From contig PMAT01000051.1 in the NCBI GenBank assembly GCA_003152695.1, positions 1 to 53,554 on the forward strand: a DNA stretch of 53,554 bases. The letters run 5' to 3'. Positions 35,922 to 44,875 of this stretch are shown in pieces. This DNA comes from Acidobacteriaceae bacterium. GTDB taxonomy: Bacteria > Acidobacteriota > Terriglobia > Terriglobales > Acidobacteriaceae. Below the pieces are notes generated by a model. It saw nothing but the letters and a program-made list of their open reading frames with translations. It made no database searches and had not been told where the DNA came from. Made by a program: the position numbers and the translations under genes. Numbering within the stretch: position 1 is the stretch's first letter; every line of letters starts with the position of its first letter.

Positions 35922-37292
35922 TCAGCCGACCTGGCTACCTTGGCGCGCTCGGACAAGCTTGGCCCGCCGAGCCACGGCTAGCTGGAAAGTGCCCGAAGCA
36001 CCAATTAATACCCAAATTAGCCCAGAGTAGCCGAGGGTCAAAAAGAAGGCACAGAGGGTCACGACGATGAGCGCCAGGTGCAGAAATAGCGCCATCCGGC
36101 GGGTGAGAAAATCGGGGCCATATTTCCGTATCCGCTGCAGTCCTACCTGGGCGCCAAAGAACGCCACGATGAACAAGATAAATCCTAGGATGCCGGTCTC
36201 GCTTGACGTTTCTGTATACGTGTTGTGAGGATACATCCACATAGCTTTCCGGTTTTGCGCGTGCGCGTGTTGGACGGCGGCTTGTATGAACTGGCCCGGG
36301 CCGACTCCAAACAATGGATTCTCGAAGGTGTACTGCACGCTCTCGAAAAACAGTTGGCGGCGTGCTAACGCGGAGTCCGCGGCTGCGACATCTTGCCGTG
36401 TGGCGCCCTCGCCCGGATGAAAGAGAATCATAAAACGTTCCTTTACGCTCTGCGGCAGCATGGGAGGGACCACAACAGCCAACAAGACACAACCAATCAT
36501 CAGATAGATCCTTTGCCGCATATTGCCGAAGACAAAGAACATCAGTACGCTCACGGCGAACGCGACCAGCCCCATTCTCGACCCCGACCGAGCGGCCGCG
36601 GCCAGGCAAAGAGCGATCAGTCCCATGGAAATTAGTCGCTGAAAGCCCTTATGCACGGAAACGCTTAACGACAGGAAACAAATTCCCACAAGAAGATACA
36701 GACAGAAAAAATTAGGGTCGCCCAGACTCGCCGATTCCCCCATTCCCAGACGCGCCGACGAACCGCCGCGTTTCAAAACCAGTCCCAGGATAGCGACCAG
36801 CCCCATGGAGAGACCGATGGTATACATGAGACGGAAGCTGTCACGGATCGTCCGAATGAACGCAGCCATCACGACGACAACCAACAGCGCTATAACATTG
36901 CCTCGCAGTATCCGCAGACTGTCCAAATGCCACAAACTGGTCGGGACACACGCCGCCACCCAGACGGTAAAGGCAATCAAGGCCTTCCCCGAACGGATGC
37001 CGAGTATGGCTTTGGTTCGCCCGCTGAGAAATAATCCAATCAGCAGGATGGGCAGAAGAACAATCGCGAAACGCATCCCGGAGATCAGTTCATTGATCCG
37101 GCTGCAGTAGAAAAACACGTACAGCAGCAACATATACTGAAAGAAGCGAAAACGGTCTTTGGGTTCAGAATACGAACGTGCGCGCGGGAGTGTTGCTCGG
37201 GAAGGCGCGGTGACAAGTGTTTCAGAGGGCGCGAAGTCAGGGTCGTTTGCGTACTCCGCCGGGGCCGAGGTCATATCCAGAAAACGGGACAT
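35922..37292 (-). CDS. O-antigen ligase/polymerase-like membrane protein (Wzy-like)
   Basis: A 456-residue protein with about eleven membrane helices and one large periplasmic loop. The Wzy_C/O-antigen ligase signature is visible in the loop: ENPLFGVGPGQFIQAAVQHA, then YPHNTYTETSSETGILGF. It would polymerise undecaprenyl-linked repeat units in the periplasm, or ligate glycan. The basic N-terminal 45 residues are probably cytoplasmic. Next to a GT4 gene downstream (135-base gap) and divergent from the epimerase gene. Confidence 0.85.
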   Translation of the reverse strand: MSRFLDMTSAPAEYANDPDFAPSETLVTAPSRATLPRARSYSEPKDRFRFFQYMLLLYVFFYCSRINELISGMRFAIVLLPILLIGLFLSGRTKAILGIRSGKALIAFTVWVAACVPTSLWHLDSLRILRGNVIALLVVVVMAAFIRTIRDSFRLMYTIGLSMGLVAILGLVLKRGGSSARLGMGESASLGDPNFFCLYLLVGICFLSLSVSVHKGFQRLISMGLIALCLAAAARSGSRMGLVAFAVSVLMFFVFGNMRQRIYLMIGCVLLAVVVPPMLPQSVKERFMILFHPGEGATRQDVAAADSALARRQLFFESVQYTFENPLFGVGPGQFIQAAVQHAHAQNRKAMWMYPHNTYTETSSETGILGFILFIVAFFGAQVGLQRIRKYGPDFLTRRMALFLHLALIVVTLCAFFLTLGYSGLIWVLIGASGTFQLAVARRAKLVRARQGSQVG

Positions 37293-37451
37293 TGGGTTAT
37301 CATATCAAGACTACGTCGGCAGATCGAGTAAAAATCCCGAGAACCATCGTCCCGTCTGATTAGATAGGCGCGATCGCCTGGATCGGTATCCGAGACCGCA
37401 CCGGTCCCGCGTCCTGCTGCGCGTGGTTCCATTACGAATGGGAGGAAAGGT
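37293..37451. promoter_or_regulatory. Divergent region, polymerase / epimerase
   Basis: About 160 bases with a small hairpin AGGCG-CGAT-CGCCT (37366-37379) and a strong GGAGG at 37441-37445 that fixes the TTG start of the epimerase at 37452. Confidence 0.4.
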
Positions 37452-38384
37452 TTGAAAATCCTTGTCACCGGCGGCGCCGGATTTATCGGTTCCAATTTTG
37501 TACGTCTGGCTCTCGCTTCCGGGCATGAGGTCAGCGTCCTCGACGATCTCAGTGTCGGAGATCGCCGCTACCTCGAGGATCTACCGCTACGATTCGTGCA
37601 AGGCAGCATCTTGGACGAGGATTTGGTGCGGAAAGAGGTACGTACGCATAATGCCATCGTCCACCTCGCCGCTCAGACCGGTGTGCCGAAATCGCTGGCC
37701 AATCCGCGCGGCGATTGCCAGCTCAATGTCCTGGGAACGTTGAATATGCTGGAAGCTTGTCGCGCCGCGCAGGATGGCTCAGAGGGGCCGCGATTCGTCT
37801 TCGCATCCTCCAATGCGCCCCTAGGCCGGCAACTGCCCCCCGCCACCGAAGACAAAGCTCCCCTGCCGGTGTCGCCTTACGGAGCGAGCAAGCTGGCCGG
37901 TGAAGCCTATTGCCTGGCCTATCACGGGTCTTGGGGTTTGGGTACGGTAGCTCTACGATTCGGCAACGTCTATGGACCGTTTTCCGCCCACAAGACGAGC
38001 GTCGTCGCCAAATTTCTGGATGACATTGAAACCAGCGGCTCGATCGTGATCGACGGAGATGGACTTCAGACCAGAGATTTCATTTACGTCGAAGATCTTG
38101 CCCGCGCTTTGTTGGCGGCACTCGAGAGTCCGGTCAAGGGGGAAGTCTTTCAGATTTCGGCTGGCATTGAGACTTCTATTCAAACCTTGAGCGAACTTAT
38201 TGAAGCCGTAGTCGGGCAGAAGGTCAACAGCACTCACATCGAGGCCCGCGCCGGGGACGTGCGGCGGAATTACTCCCTCATCGCCAAGGCCACGACGATG
38301 CTGGGCTGGAAACCACAGGTTTCTCTGGAAGACGGCTTGCGACGGACCTATGAATGGCGCGTAGACTGGAAGTCCAGGCAGTAA
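37452..38384 (+). CDS. NAD-dependent epimerase/dehydratase (UDP-glucose 4-epimerase-like)
   Basis: A 310-residue extended SDR. The NAD-binding loop is TGGAGFIGSN at residues about 6-15, the catalytic pair is in PYGASKLAGE (Tyr-x3-Lys), and DFIYVEDLARALLAAL is the usual C-terminal feature. The active-site Ser/Thr region reads FASSNAPLG. It interconverts nucleotide sugars for the glycan locus; the exact substrate cannot be read from sequence. The TTG start is supported by GGAGG seven to eleven bases upstream. Confidence 0.88.
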   Translation: MKILVTGGAGFIGSNFVRLALASGHEVSVLDDLSVGDRRYLEDLPLRFVQGSILDEDLVRKEVRTHNAIVHLAAQTGVPKSLANPRGDCQLNVLGTLNMLEACRAAQDGSEGPRFVFASSNAPLGRQLPPATEDKAPLPVSPYGASKLAGEAYCLAYHGSWGLGTVALRFGNVYGPFSAHKTSVVAKFLDDIETSGSIVIDGDGLQTRDFIYVEDLARALLAALESPVKGEVFQISAGIETSIQTLSELIEAVVGQKVNSTHIEARAGDVRRNYSLIAKATTMLGWKPQVSLEDGLRRTYEWRVDWKSRQ

Positions 38385-38421
38385 GTGCTTTGACCAGTCA
38401 ATCCGGAATGTCCGATTCGAT

Positions 38422-39660
38422 ATGCCGCTGAAATTCTTGTACGTCTTTCCTGGCCTGGTGCCCCCACCCGGGGACCCATCGAATGGCGAAATGTATCACG
38501 TGGGCGGCGATATAACGGTGGACGTCCTGCTTCCCACCTGGGAAGCCAAACCGGATTCGCTTCGAGCCAGTCTCGGCGAGAACTGCTTTCCCACCTATAA
38601 AGTGAATGAGAAGCTGACCTATCATCTTTTCCTGGCCGGCAGATACAAGCTGCTGTCGTTTCGCCAGAAGGCGGCCATTTTCTGGTTTCACGTAGGCCAG
38701 GGCCTGCGCGTCGGCCGCGAGAAACGCGTGGATTGCGTCATGGGCTACAGCACCGGCCTGGCGGGGGTGGCGGCGTGGGTCCTGTCGGTCTTATTGCGCG
38801 CCAAGTTCATCCTCAGGCTGCCTAACGTTCCCGAAAATGCATACCGCTTCAACGCGTTCGGCGGGAATGCCTTTCACTATTCCGCGAGAGTGGACGTTAA
38901 GACACGCCTTGCGAGAGTGGTATCGGACCTATTGTTGCGGTTCCTAGTGTTACGCTGCGATCGGCTTCACTTGATGTATCCCAACGAACTGCAAAAGTAC
39001 CCCAGGTTGCAAAAGGTCCCCGCTTGCGTGATTCACAGCTTCACAGCTATGTCCCGGATTCCACACACCGGGAAGAGCGATGGTTCGGTTCTGCTCATGG
39101 GTGCGCCATGGTTCTTGAAGGGGGCGGACATTCTGATCCGCGCATTTCAGAAGATCGAATCCGAGTTTCCAGACGCCAAGGTCCAGCTGCTGGGCCATTT
39201 CCCAGATGAACATCTGATCCGGGAGATGATCGGCGACAGCCGGCAAATAGAAATCCTGAAAGCCCGGCCCAACCTTCAAGCCTTGCAAGTCTTGGCCGAC
39301 TGTTCCATCTACGCCTTGTGCTCGCGGACCGACGCCGCTCCGCGAGTGGTGCTGGAAGCCATGGCTGCCGGCAAGCCGGTCATTGGCTCGCGGGTAGGCG
39401 GTGTTCCTTATTACATCCGGGAAGGGGAAACGGGGCTGATTTTCGAAAGCGAAAATATCGACGAACTGGCCGAGAAACTCCGCCTACTGCTGAGTTCTCC
39501 GGACCTGCGAGCACGCCTGGGGCAGAACGGACAGCGCATCGCTAGAGCTCAATACAACGAGGCAGAGTGGGGCCGGAAAATGAAAGAGCTCATCGAGTTG
39601 ACCGTTCTTGGCCAGATTAGCGAAGCCGAGAAAGAGCCGAGCGCGATGGTCACGTCCTAG
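38422..39660 (+). CDS. Glycosyltransferase family 4
   Basis: A 412-residue GT-B protein. The donor-binding half shows VLLMGAPWFLKGADILIRAF, AKVQLLGHFPDEHLI and the motif DAAPRVVLEAMAAGKPVIGS with the two conserved Glu region. The acceptor half lacks a strong glycine motif but has PPPGDPSNGEMYHVGG. It lies 37 bases after the epimerase gene and is probably in its operon. Its stop TAG shares CTAG with the stop of the convergent next gene. Confidence 0.87.
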   Translation: MPLKFLYVFPGLVPPPGDPSNGEMYHVGGDITVDVLLPTWEAKPDSLRASLGENCFPTYKVNEKLTYHLFLAGRYKLLSFRQKAAIFWFHVGQGLRVGREKRVDCVMGYSTGLAGVAAWVLSVLLRAKFILRLPNVPENAYRFNAFGGNAFHYSARVDVKTRLARVVSDLLLRFLVLRCDRLHLMYPNELQKYPRLQKVPACVIHSFTAMSRIPHTGKSDGSVLLMGAPWFLKGADILIRAFQKIESEFPDAKVQLLGHFPDEHLIREMIGDSRQIEILKARPNLQALQVLADCSIYALCSRTDAAPRVVLEAMAAGKPVIGSRVGGVPYYIREGETGLIFESENIDELAEKLRLLLSSPDLRARLGQNGQRIARAQYNEAEWGRKMKELIELTVLGQISEAEKEPSAMVTS

Positions 39661-40823
39661 GCGGCTGCGGATTTCGAAGCCGCTTCCAGCGTCGCCAGAT
39701 AAAATCCAGTCAGCGACCGGCGGTAGGCCTGAGGCGTGTACTTCGATTGCGCGCATGAGCGTGCCGCCGCTGCCAATCGAGATGCCAGGGCCTTGTCCCG
39801 GAGGATGCGCAAGATGACCTCGGCCATGGCTTGCGGATCGCCCGGCGGCACCATGAGAGCGGTTACACCATCTTCCAGGATTTCGGGAACGCCTCCCGCT
39901 GCCGTGGCCGCGATTGGAAGGCCGGCGGCCATCGCCTCCAGCACCACGTTCGGCGAGCCTTCCGAGTAGGAAGGCAACGCAAGCAGCGTGCTTAAGCAGT
40001 AATAGGGCCTTACGTCCGTCTGGAAGCCTGCCATCACGATCCGCTGCCCGATCCCCAAGCGGCCCGTCAGGCGGAGGAGGTTCTCCTGCTCGGGCCCGTC
40101 GCCTACCACCACGACTCGGAAATCGGGTACTTCGTTCATCTTCTCCAGTCGTGCGGCAGCCTGTAGCAGGATGGCGTGCCCTTTTTCAGACGAAAGGCGT
40201 CCTACGGCCAGGATCATAGCTTGGTTCTGCACGCCGAGGCTGCGTCGCAGCCGTTCAACGTCCTCCGTGGGCGCAGGTACGAAGGGCTTCACGAAATTGT
40301 GCAGGATGGTGATCTTACGCCGGTTAATTCCGCGACTTTCCAATGTTTGTGCGAAGGGACCACATACGGTTACGACTCGAAAGGCTGCTTGCAGAGACCA
40401 GCGGTCTAACTGGCTGTAGGCGCGGTCCAGCCAGTCGCGCTCGGTGTAGCCGTGGTTCCAAGCCACCCACGGATACCGCTTATGCAGCCCGAGCATGCGC
40501 ACCAGGAAATGCGACTTGATGTTACGGGATTCGAGGATGTCGGGCCGGTAGTCAGCGATAATTCGGCGCAATTGCGGGATGACCCCGGTGTCCCACCGGC
40601 GGCGCTCAAGGATCGTCGCTACTAACAGTCCGGCATTCCTGGCTGCCGCTGCGACAGGGCTCTCGCCGGCGCCCCGCCAGTACGTCACCACCATCGTTTC
40701 CACGGCCGGCAAACCGGCCTCAGCAACTAGTCCGAGCCTGCCGAACTCAATGATGTTGCGCGCGGGTCCGGTTACGGTCGGACTTTCAATCAGTGTGAGA
40801 ACCCGGATCGTCTGTCGCGTCAC
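39657..40823 (-). CDS. Glycosyltransferase family 4
   Basis: About 388 residues, GT-B fold: acceptor half RVLTLIESPTVTGPARNIIE, donor half AMILAVGRLSSEKGHAILLQ, VVVGDGPEQENLLRL and EGSPNVVLEAMAAGLPIAAT (E-x7-E). The start is set at the GTG 40823 because AGGAG at 40830-40834 is six bases away; two ATGs at 40829 and 40826 are too close to that site. The upstream gene of the same strand ends 37 bases away. Confidence 0.88.
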   Translation of the reverse strand: MTRQTIRVLTLIESPTVTGPARNIIEFGRLGLVAEAGLPAVETMVVTYWRGAGESPVAAAARNAGLLVATILERRRWDTGVIPQLRRIIADYRPDILESRNIKSHFLVRMLGLHKRYPWVAWNHGYTERDWLDRAYSQLDRWSLQAAFRVVTVCGPFAQTLESRGINRRKITILHNFVKPFVPAPTEDVERLRRSLGVQNQAMILAVGRLSSEKGHAILLQAAARLEKMNEVPDFRVVVVGDGPEQENLLRLTGRLGIGQRIVMAGFQTDVRPYYCLSTLLALPSYSEGSPNVVLEAMAAGLPIAATAAGGVPEILEDGVTALMVPPGDPQAMAEVILRILRDKALASRLAAAARSCAQSKYTPQAYRRSLTGFYLATLEAASKSAAA

Positions 40824-40860
40824 CATCATCTCCTAGGCAAGGACCGGGTTGATCGCCATT

Positions 40861-42123
40861 TCAACCTCTCGATTTCGTCGCGCCGACTCCGACCACATCC
40901 GCATCCGGGCGTTTGGCGAGCAGCTCCGTGTAAACACTTAGAAGCCTCTCTCCGACGACTGACCAGTCATACTGCGCCTGGACCAGGCGGAAAGCATTGG
41001 CCGCCAACTGTTGCCATGTCGTGGTGTCCCGGTGAAGCGCAGCCGCGGTAGCGATGGTCTCCGCCGGAGTTTCGGCGATGAGAATGTCTTTGCCGGGGGT
41101 GATTGCAAGGCCTTCGGCGCCTAAGGGAGTAGAAATCACCGGCACTCCAGCAGCCATTGCTTCCAGAACCTTCAGACGAGTGCCACTGGCGACGCGCACC
41201 GGCGCTACCACCATAACAGCACTGCCGTAGTGGGGCCGCAGGTCATCCACAGTTCCTGTAACCGTGATGCCGGGCTGGTTGGCAAGCTCCACAATTTCGG
41301 GGACCGGTCTGGAGCCTACAATCACGAACCGCAGGTCCGGCCTGCGCTCCCGCAAACCGGGCCAGATTGCTTTGGCAAAGAACAAGGCCGCGTCAATGTT
41401 GGCGTGATAATTCATTGACCCAACAAAAACCACGTTCTGCCGTAGTCCCTCGCCGGCGGCGCCGGCTGCAAAGAACGCCGTATCAACGCCGTTGGGAATT
41501 TCCGTGATGTTTGCCTGGGGCACCTCCTGCAGAAGCATCTGACGCTCGCGCTCGCTGCAAACCGTGTGCGCATTCGCCAGTTGCAGCACTTCCCGTTCGG
41601 CCCTTTTCAGCAACTGCGCCGTTCTGCGGGCATAGAGGCGCCGCGCTGGGCTCTCGCCGCTCTGGGCATAACGGCGCTGGACTTCCGACTCAACGTTGTG
41701 CCAGTCACAAATGAGCGGAACGTTGGGTGCGATCTGCCGTATGCGCCTGGCGTAAGCCAGTAAATGCACGCCCTCAAATTGAATTATGTCGAAGCGGTCC
41801 TCCGCCAGGACGCGTTCGATTTTGTCCATGACTTGCGGGGCGGTGAAATTCAGAATGCTGACCGGCGTGGGACCAATAATGCCGCGCACCAGGTCGATGC
41901 GCCCGTAACCTGCCGGGCGCCTGACACGCACCATTTCCGAATCAGGCAACACTTCCAAGCGCTCTCGCCGGGAACTCCCCACCGGCCCATCCATTTCGCG
42001 GTCTAAGCCCAGGTAGGTGAGGGTGTATTTGGCGGCGACCTGTCTCGCCAGGTAGAAATCACGCAAATGCGCACCCGAGATCGTGGGCCAGCAGAATCGG
42101 GTTGAGAGATAAAGCGCTCGCAT
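40861..42123 (-). CDS. Glycosyltransferase family 4
   Basis: A 420-residue GT-B protein starting RALYLSTRFCWPTISGAHLR, the pattern of the sugar transferases found in exosortase-type polysaccharide loci. The donor half contains NVVFVGSMNYHANIDAALFF, LRFVIVGSRPVPEIVELA and VASGTRLKVLEAMAAGVPVI with the conserved Glu residues. The DWHNVESEVQRRYA stretch is typical of this subgroup. It precedes the next GT4 gene on the minus strand, making a two-gene unit. Confidence 0.87.
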   Translation of the reverse strand: MRALYLSTRFCWPTISGAHLRDFYLARQVAAKYTLTYLGLDREMDGPVGSSRRERLEVLPDSEMVRVRRPAGYGRIDLVRGIIGPTPVSILNFTAPQVMDKIERVLAEDRFDIIQFEGVHLLAYARRIRQIAPNVPLICDWHNVESEVQRRYAQSGESPARRLYARRTAQLLKRAEREVLQLANAHTVCSERERQMLLQEVPQANITEIPNGVDTAFFAAGAAGEGLRQNVVFVGSMNYHANIDAALFFAKAIWPGLRERRPDLRFVIVGSRPVPEIVELANQPGITVTGTVDDLRPHYGSAVMVVAPVRVASGTRLKVLEAMAAGVPVISTPLGAEGLAITPGKDILIAETPAETIATAAALHRDTTTWQQLAANAFRLVQAQYDWSVVGERLLSVYTELLAKRPDADVVGVGATKSRG

Positions 42124-42329
42124 CGCTGTAAGACAGTTTACCGGATCAAGCGTCGCCGGTGCCCAAGGTACACCGAGGTGAATATGTCAAGAGAAGCGCG
42201 CTGATGAGTTGTGATTGCGTAGAATCTCGCAGCAACGCCTTGCTGGAAACCAGCTGTGAAGCTAAGCTAACCAAGCCAGACCTCTGTCACCTTTTGGTGT
42301 GCGAAAGCGGGCTCCGGAGGTCGAATGCG

Positions 42330-42998
42330 ATGTATACGATGCAACGGCTATCGGCTGCAATCCAGGATTTCTTGTCAGACTTGGTGCGAGGAAAGGACGT
42401 GCTTGACGTCGGCTGTGTGGACCACACGGCGACGCTCGAGGCCACGGATACCTGGCTGCACAAACATATCGTTCGCAGCGCGAACAGCGTGGTCGGGCTG
42501 GATCTCCTCGAACCCGAAGCTGCAAAGTTACGGGAGAAGGGATACGACATTCGAAGCGGCGATGCCTGCTCGGTATCTTTGGACCGGACCTTCGATGTGG
42601 TGGTCGCGGGCGAGATCATCGAGCATCTGGACAATCCCGCGGCCTTCGTATCTAACATGGCGCGTCACCTGAATGATGAGGGCCGCCTGGTGATCACCAC
42701 CCCTCACGCGTTCTTCGTTCTGCACTTTCTGGAATCGATTTTCTCGTCCGGAGAGCGACGCTGGAATCCTGAGCACGTTTGCTGGTACTGTCCGTTCACC
42801 CTGGAGAACCTGTTGCGCAGAAACAATCTGAAGATCGAATCCTGCTACTACTTCACACGTAGCCGCAAGCTTCGTCGTCTTTTGAATATTTTTCACATCC
42901 CGTGTTACGGGTTTCTGGCTTCCTCCATTCTGATCATCGCTCGTAAATCTGCTTCGTTTTCAAACCTGCCCGTTATGCAGGCAGAGATGAGCGCGTGA
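42330..42998 (+). CDS. Class I SAM-dependent methyltransferase
   Basis: About 222 residues. Motif I is DVLDVGCVD near residue 25, the acidic strand-2 end is GLDLLEPE, motif post-II is DVVVAGEIIEHLDNP and motif III is GRLVITTPHA. It probably methylates a sugar or a lipid-linked intermediate. The frame is open to 42159, with an ATG at 42204, but GGAGG at 42316-42320 nine bases before ATG 42330 is the best start. One base separates its stop from the flippase start, so the two are coupled. Confidence 0.8.
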   Translation: MYTMQRLSAAIQDFLSDLVRGKDVLDVGCVDHTATLEATDTWLHKHIVRSANSVVGLDLLEPEAAKLREKGYDIRSGDACSVSLDRTFDVVVAGEIIEHLDNPAAFVSNMARHLNDEGRLVITTPHAFFVLHFLESIFSSGERRWNPEHVCWYCPFTLENLLRRNNLKIESCYYFTRSRKLRRLLNIFHIPCYGFLASSILIIARKSASFSNLPVMQAEMSA

Positions 42999-42999
42999 G

Positions 43000-44529
43000 G
43001 TGACGGCCACGACTGCGGCGTTTCCGGAGACGAAACCACCCCGTCTAGCGATCCAGGCATTCTGGCTAACGGCGTCGAAGTTCATCGGGGTTGTTCTCAA
43101 CGTCGGGCTCCCGATACTGCTGGTTCGCATCCTGTCCCAGTCCCAGTATGGCCTTTACAAGCAGGCCTTCCTGGTGGTGGCCACGGTGCAGAGCATTGCG
43201 AACCTTGGGGTTGGGCTCAGCGCTTTTTACTATTTGCCGCGGCGTCCCGAAAAGGGCGGCCAGATCGCGCTGAACATCCTCATCTACAATTTTTTTGCCG
43301 GGCTGATTCCTCTCCTAGTGGCCGCGTTTCATCCCCAGGTACTCGATATCTTCAAATCTCATGAGCTGCAATCGTTTGCCATACTGCTCGGCATTCTTAG
43401 CCTGATTACACTCACTTCCAGCCTGCTGACGCTGATACCGACTGCGCTGCAAGACGTTAAGTATTCGACAATCTTCGTGGTTGGCTCCCAGGTAGTTAAA
43501 GTCATCATAACCTCGGTCGCGGCGCTGGTGTATCGCTCCGTCGAGGCGCTGCTGGTGGCCGCGGTCATCACCCAGGTGCTTTCGACGATTGCCCTCTTCT
43601 GGTACCTCTACAAACATTTCGGGCATTTCTGGGGACATTTCGACTGGAGCTTTTTCCGCGAGCAGCTTGCCTATGCCATCCCGATTGGCGCTTACGGATC
43701 GCTTTGGGTCGTTCAGAAGTACATGGACAACTACTTTGTTGGACATTATTTCGGTCCTTCTGACTTCGCCATCTATTCGGTCGGCTGGGTGGATTTTGCC
43801 TTGTTCTCGCTGGTTCTGGAGTCCATCGCGGCGGTGATGGTGGTGCGTGTCAGCGCGCTCCAGCACCAGGACCGCAAAGAGGAAATTCGCAGGTTGAGCG
43901 CGGCCGCGGTGAACCGTTTGGCCGCACTCCAATTTCCGACCTGCGCCCTGCTGCTGGTAGCTGGGCACGATCTTATTGTCGTGTTTTACACCAGGGCCTA
44001 CGAACGTAGCGCCCCCATCTTCTCCGTGGCAATCCTCTTGCTTGCGCTGAATGCATTCCTGATCGATCCGATCATCCGGGCCTATATCGGGCTGCGTAAG
44101 TTCATTTTGGTGACGCGAATCGCAATCCTAGTGTGTCTCTTTTTCGCGTTAACACCGGTCATTCAACATTTCGGAATGCTTGGAGCTGCCGTGGCCGCCG
44201 TCGCCGCTCAGTTTGTCGAGCGCATTGTGATGGGGTGGAAGGTCGCCCGAACCGTAGAGATGACTGCCAAAGATTTGCCCCTGTACAAGGACCTGGCAAA
44301 GGTCAGCGCGTTGACCGTCGTCGCCGGCCTGGCGGCCTATGCTGTTCGCAACCTCATCAGCCCTCATTTGCTGGTCCCGCGCATCGCCGCGGTAAGTGCG
44401 TCGGTTGCGGCGATCTATCTCCCCGGGATGTACCTGTTCCGCTTGCCGGGATGGGAGGTGCTTTCCAAGGAGCGGCTATTGGGCTTGATCAGGACGGCCC
44501 TGGGGAGAACGAGCGGCGCGAATGCTTGA
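43000..44529 (+). CDS. Polysaccharide flippase (Wzx/MATE-like, MOP superfamily)
   Basis: A 509-residue protein with about twelve to fourteen membrane helices and the usual MOP start: a helix at residues 20-40 (WLTASKFIGVVLNVGLPILL) followed by ILSQSQYGLYKQAF, a typical RxLGxxxxG-like position. It would move undecaprenyl-linked repeat units across the inner membrane, pairing with the Wzy-like polymerase at 35922-37292. GTG start immediately after the methyltransferase stop. Confidence 0.86.
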   Translation: MTATTAAFPETKPPRLAIQAFWLTASKFIGVVLNVGLPILLVRILSQSQYGLYKQAFLVVATVQSIANLGVGLSAFYYLPRRPEKGGQIALNILIYNFFAGLIPLLVAAFHPQVLDIFKSHELQSFAILLGILSLITLTSSLLTLIPTALQDVKYSTIFVVGSQVVKVIITSVAALVYRSVEALLVAAVITQVLSTIALFWYLYKHFGHFWGHFDWSFFREQLAYAIPIGAYGSLWVVQKYMDNYFVGHYFGPSDFAIYSVGWVDFALFSLVLESIAAVMVVRVSALQHQDRKEEIRRLSAAAVNRLAALQFPTCALLLVAGHDLIVVFYTRAYERSAPIFSVAILLLALNAFLIDPIIRAYIGLRKFILVTRIAILVCLFFALTPVIQHFGMLGAAVAAVAAQFVERIVMGWKVARTVEMTAKDLPLYKDLAKVSALTVVAGLAAYAVRNLISPHLLVPRIAAVSASVAAIYLPGMYLFRLPGWEVLSKERLLGLIRTALGRTSGANA

Positions 44530-44875
44530 AACCTCTTCGCACGCGTTGGAGCAATTTCAAGAACGAGCGTTGCCCATTTTGGGTTTCTTGGTTGCCAATA
44601 GCTGCCAAGTTGGACATTATCTCGTGGACACCGATCCTCGGAGATTGATATAGTTACCGCGCTCCTTTCGTGTGGCGGACACCCCAGTCTGACCATTCAA
44701 CCCCACTTTAGTGGGCCCGTAGCCGCACTCGCTATTGCGTAAAACGCAGAGGGCGGTCCAAAGGCGGTCGTCGCTTTGGATTCGGTTTTTCTCAGCCGAA
44801 GACTGGTCCACTGTGCGGGGACGAAAGTGCGTGTTCAGATTCTGTAAATCTTTCCAAGGAGCTGGAGAAAACTGT
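44530..44875 (+). other. Long leader region before sqdB
   Basis: About 346 bases without a gene. It contains the hairpin CCCAC-TTTA-GTGGG (44702-44715), an inverted CCAAAG...CTTTGG pair (about 44757-44780), and GGAG (44864-44867) eight bases before the ATG. The SQD1 frame is open to 44735 but the extra residues show no likeness. It may be a structured 5' leader or simply promoter space. Confidence 0.4.
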
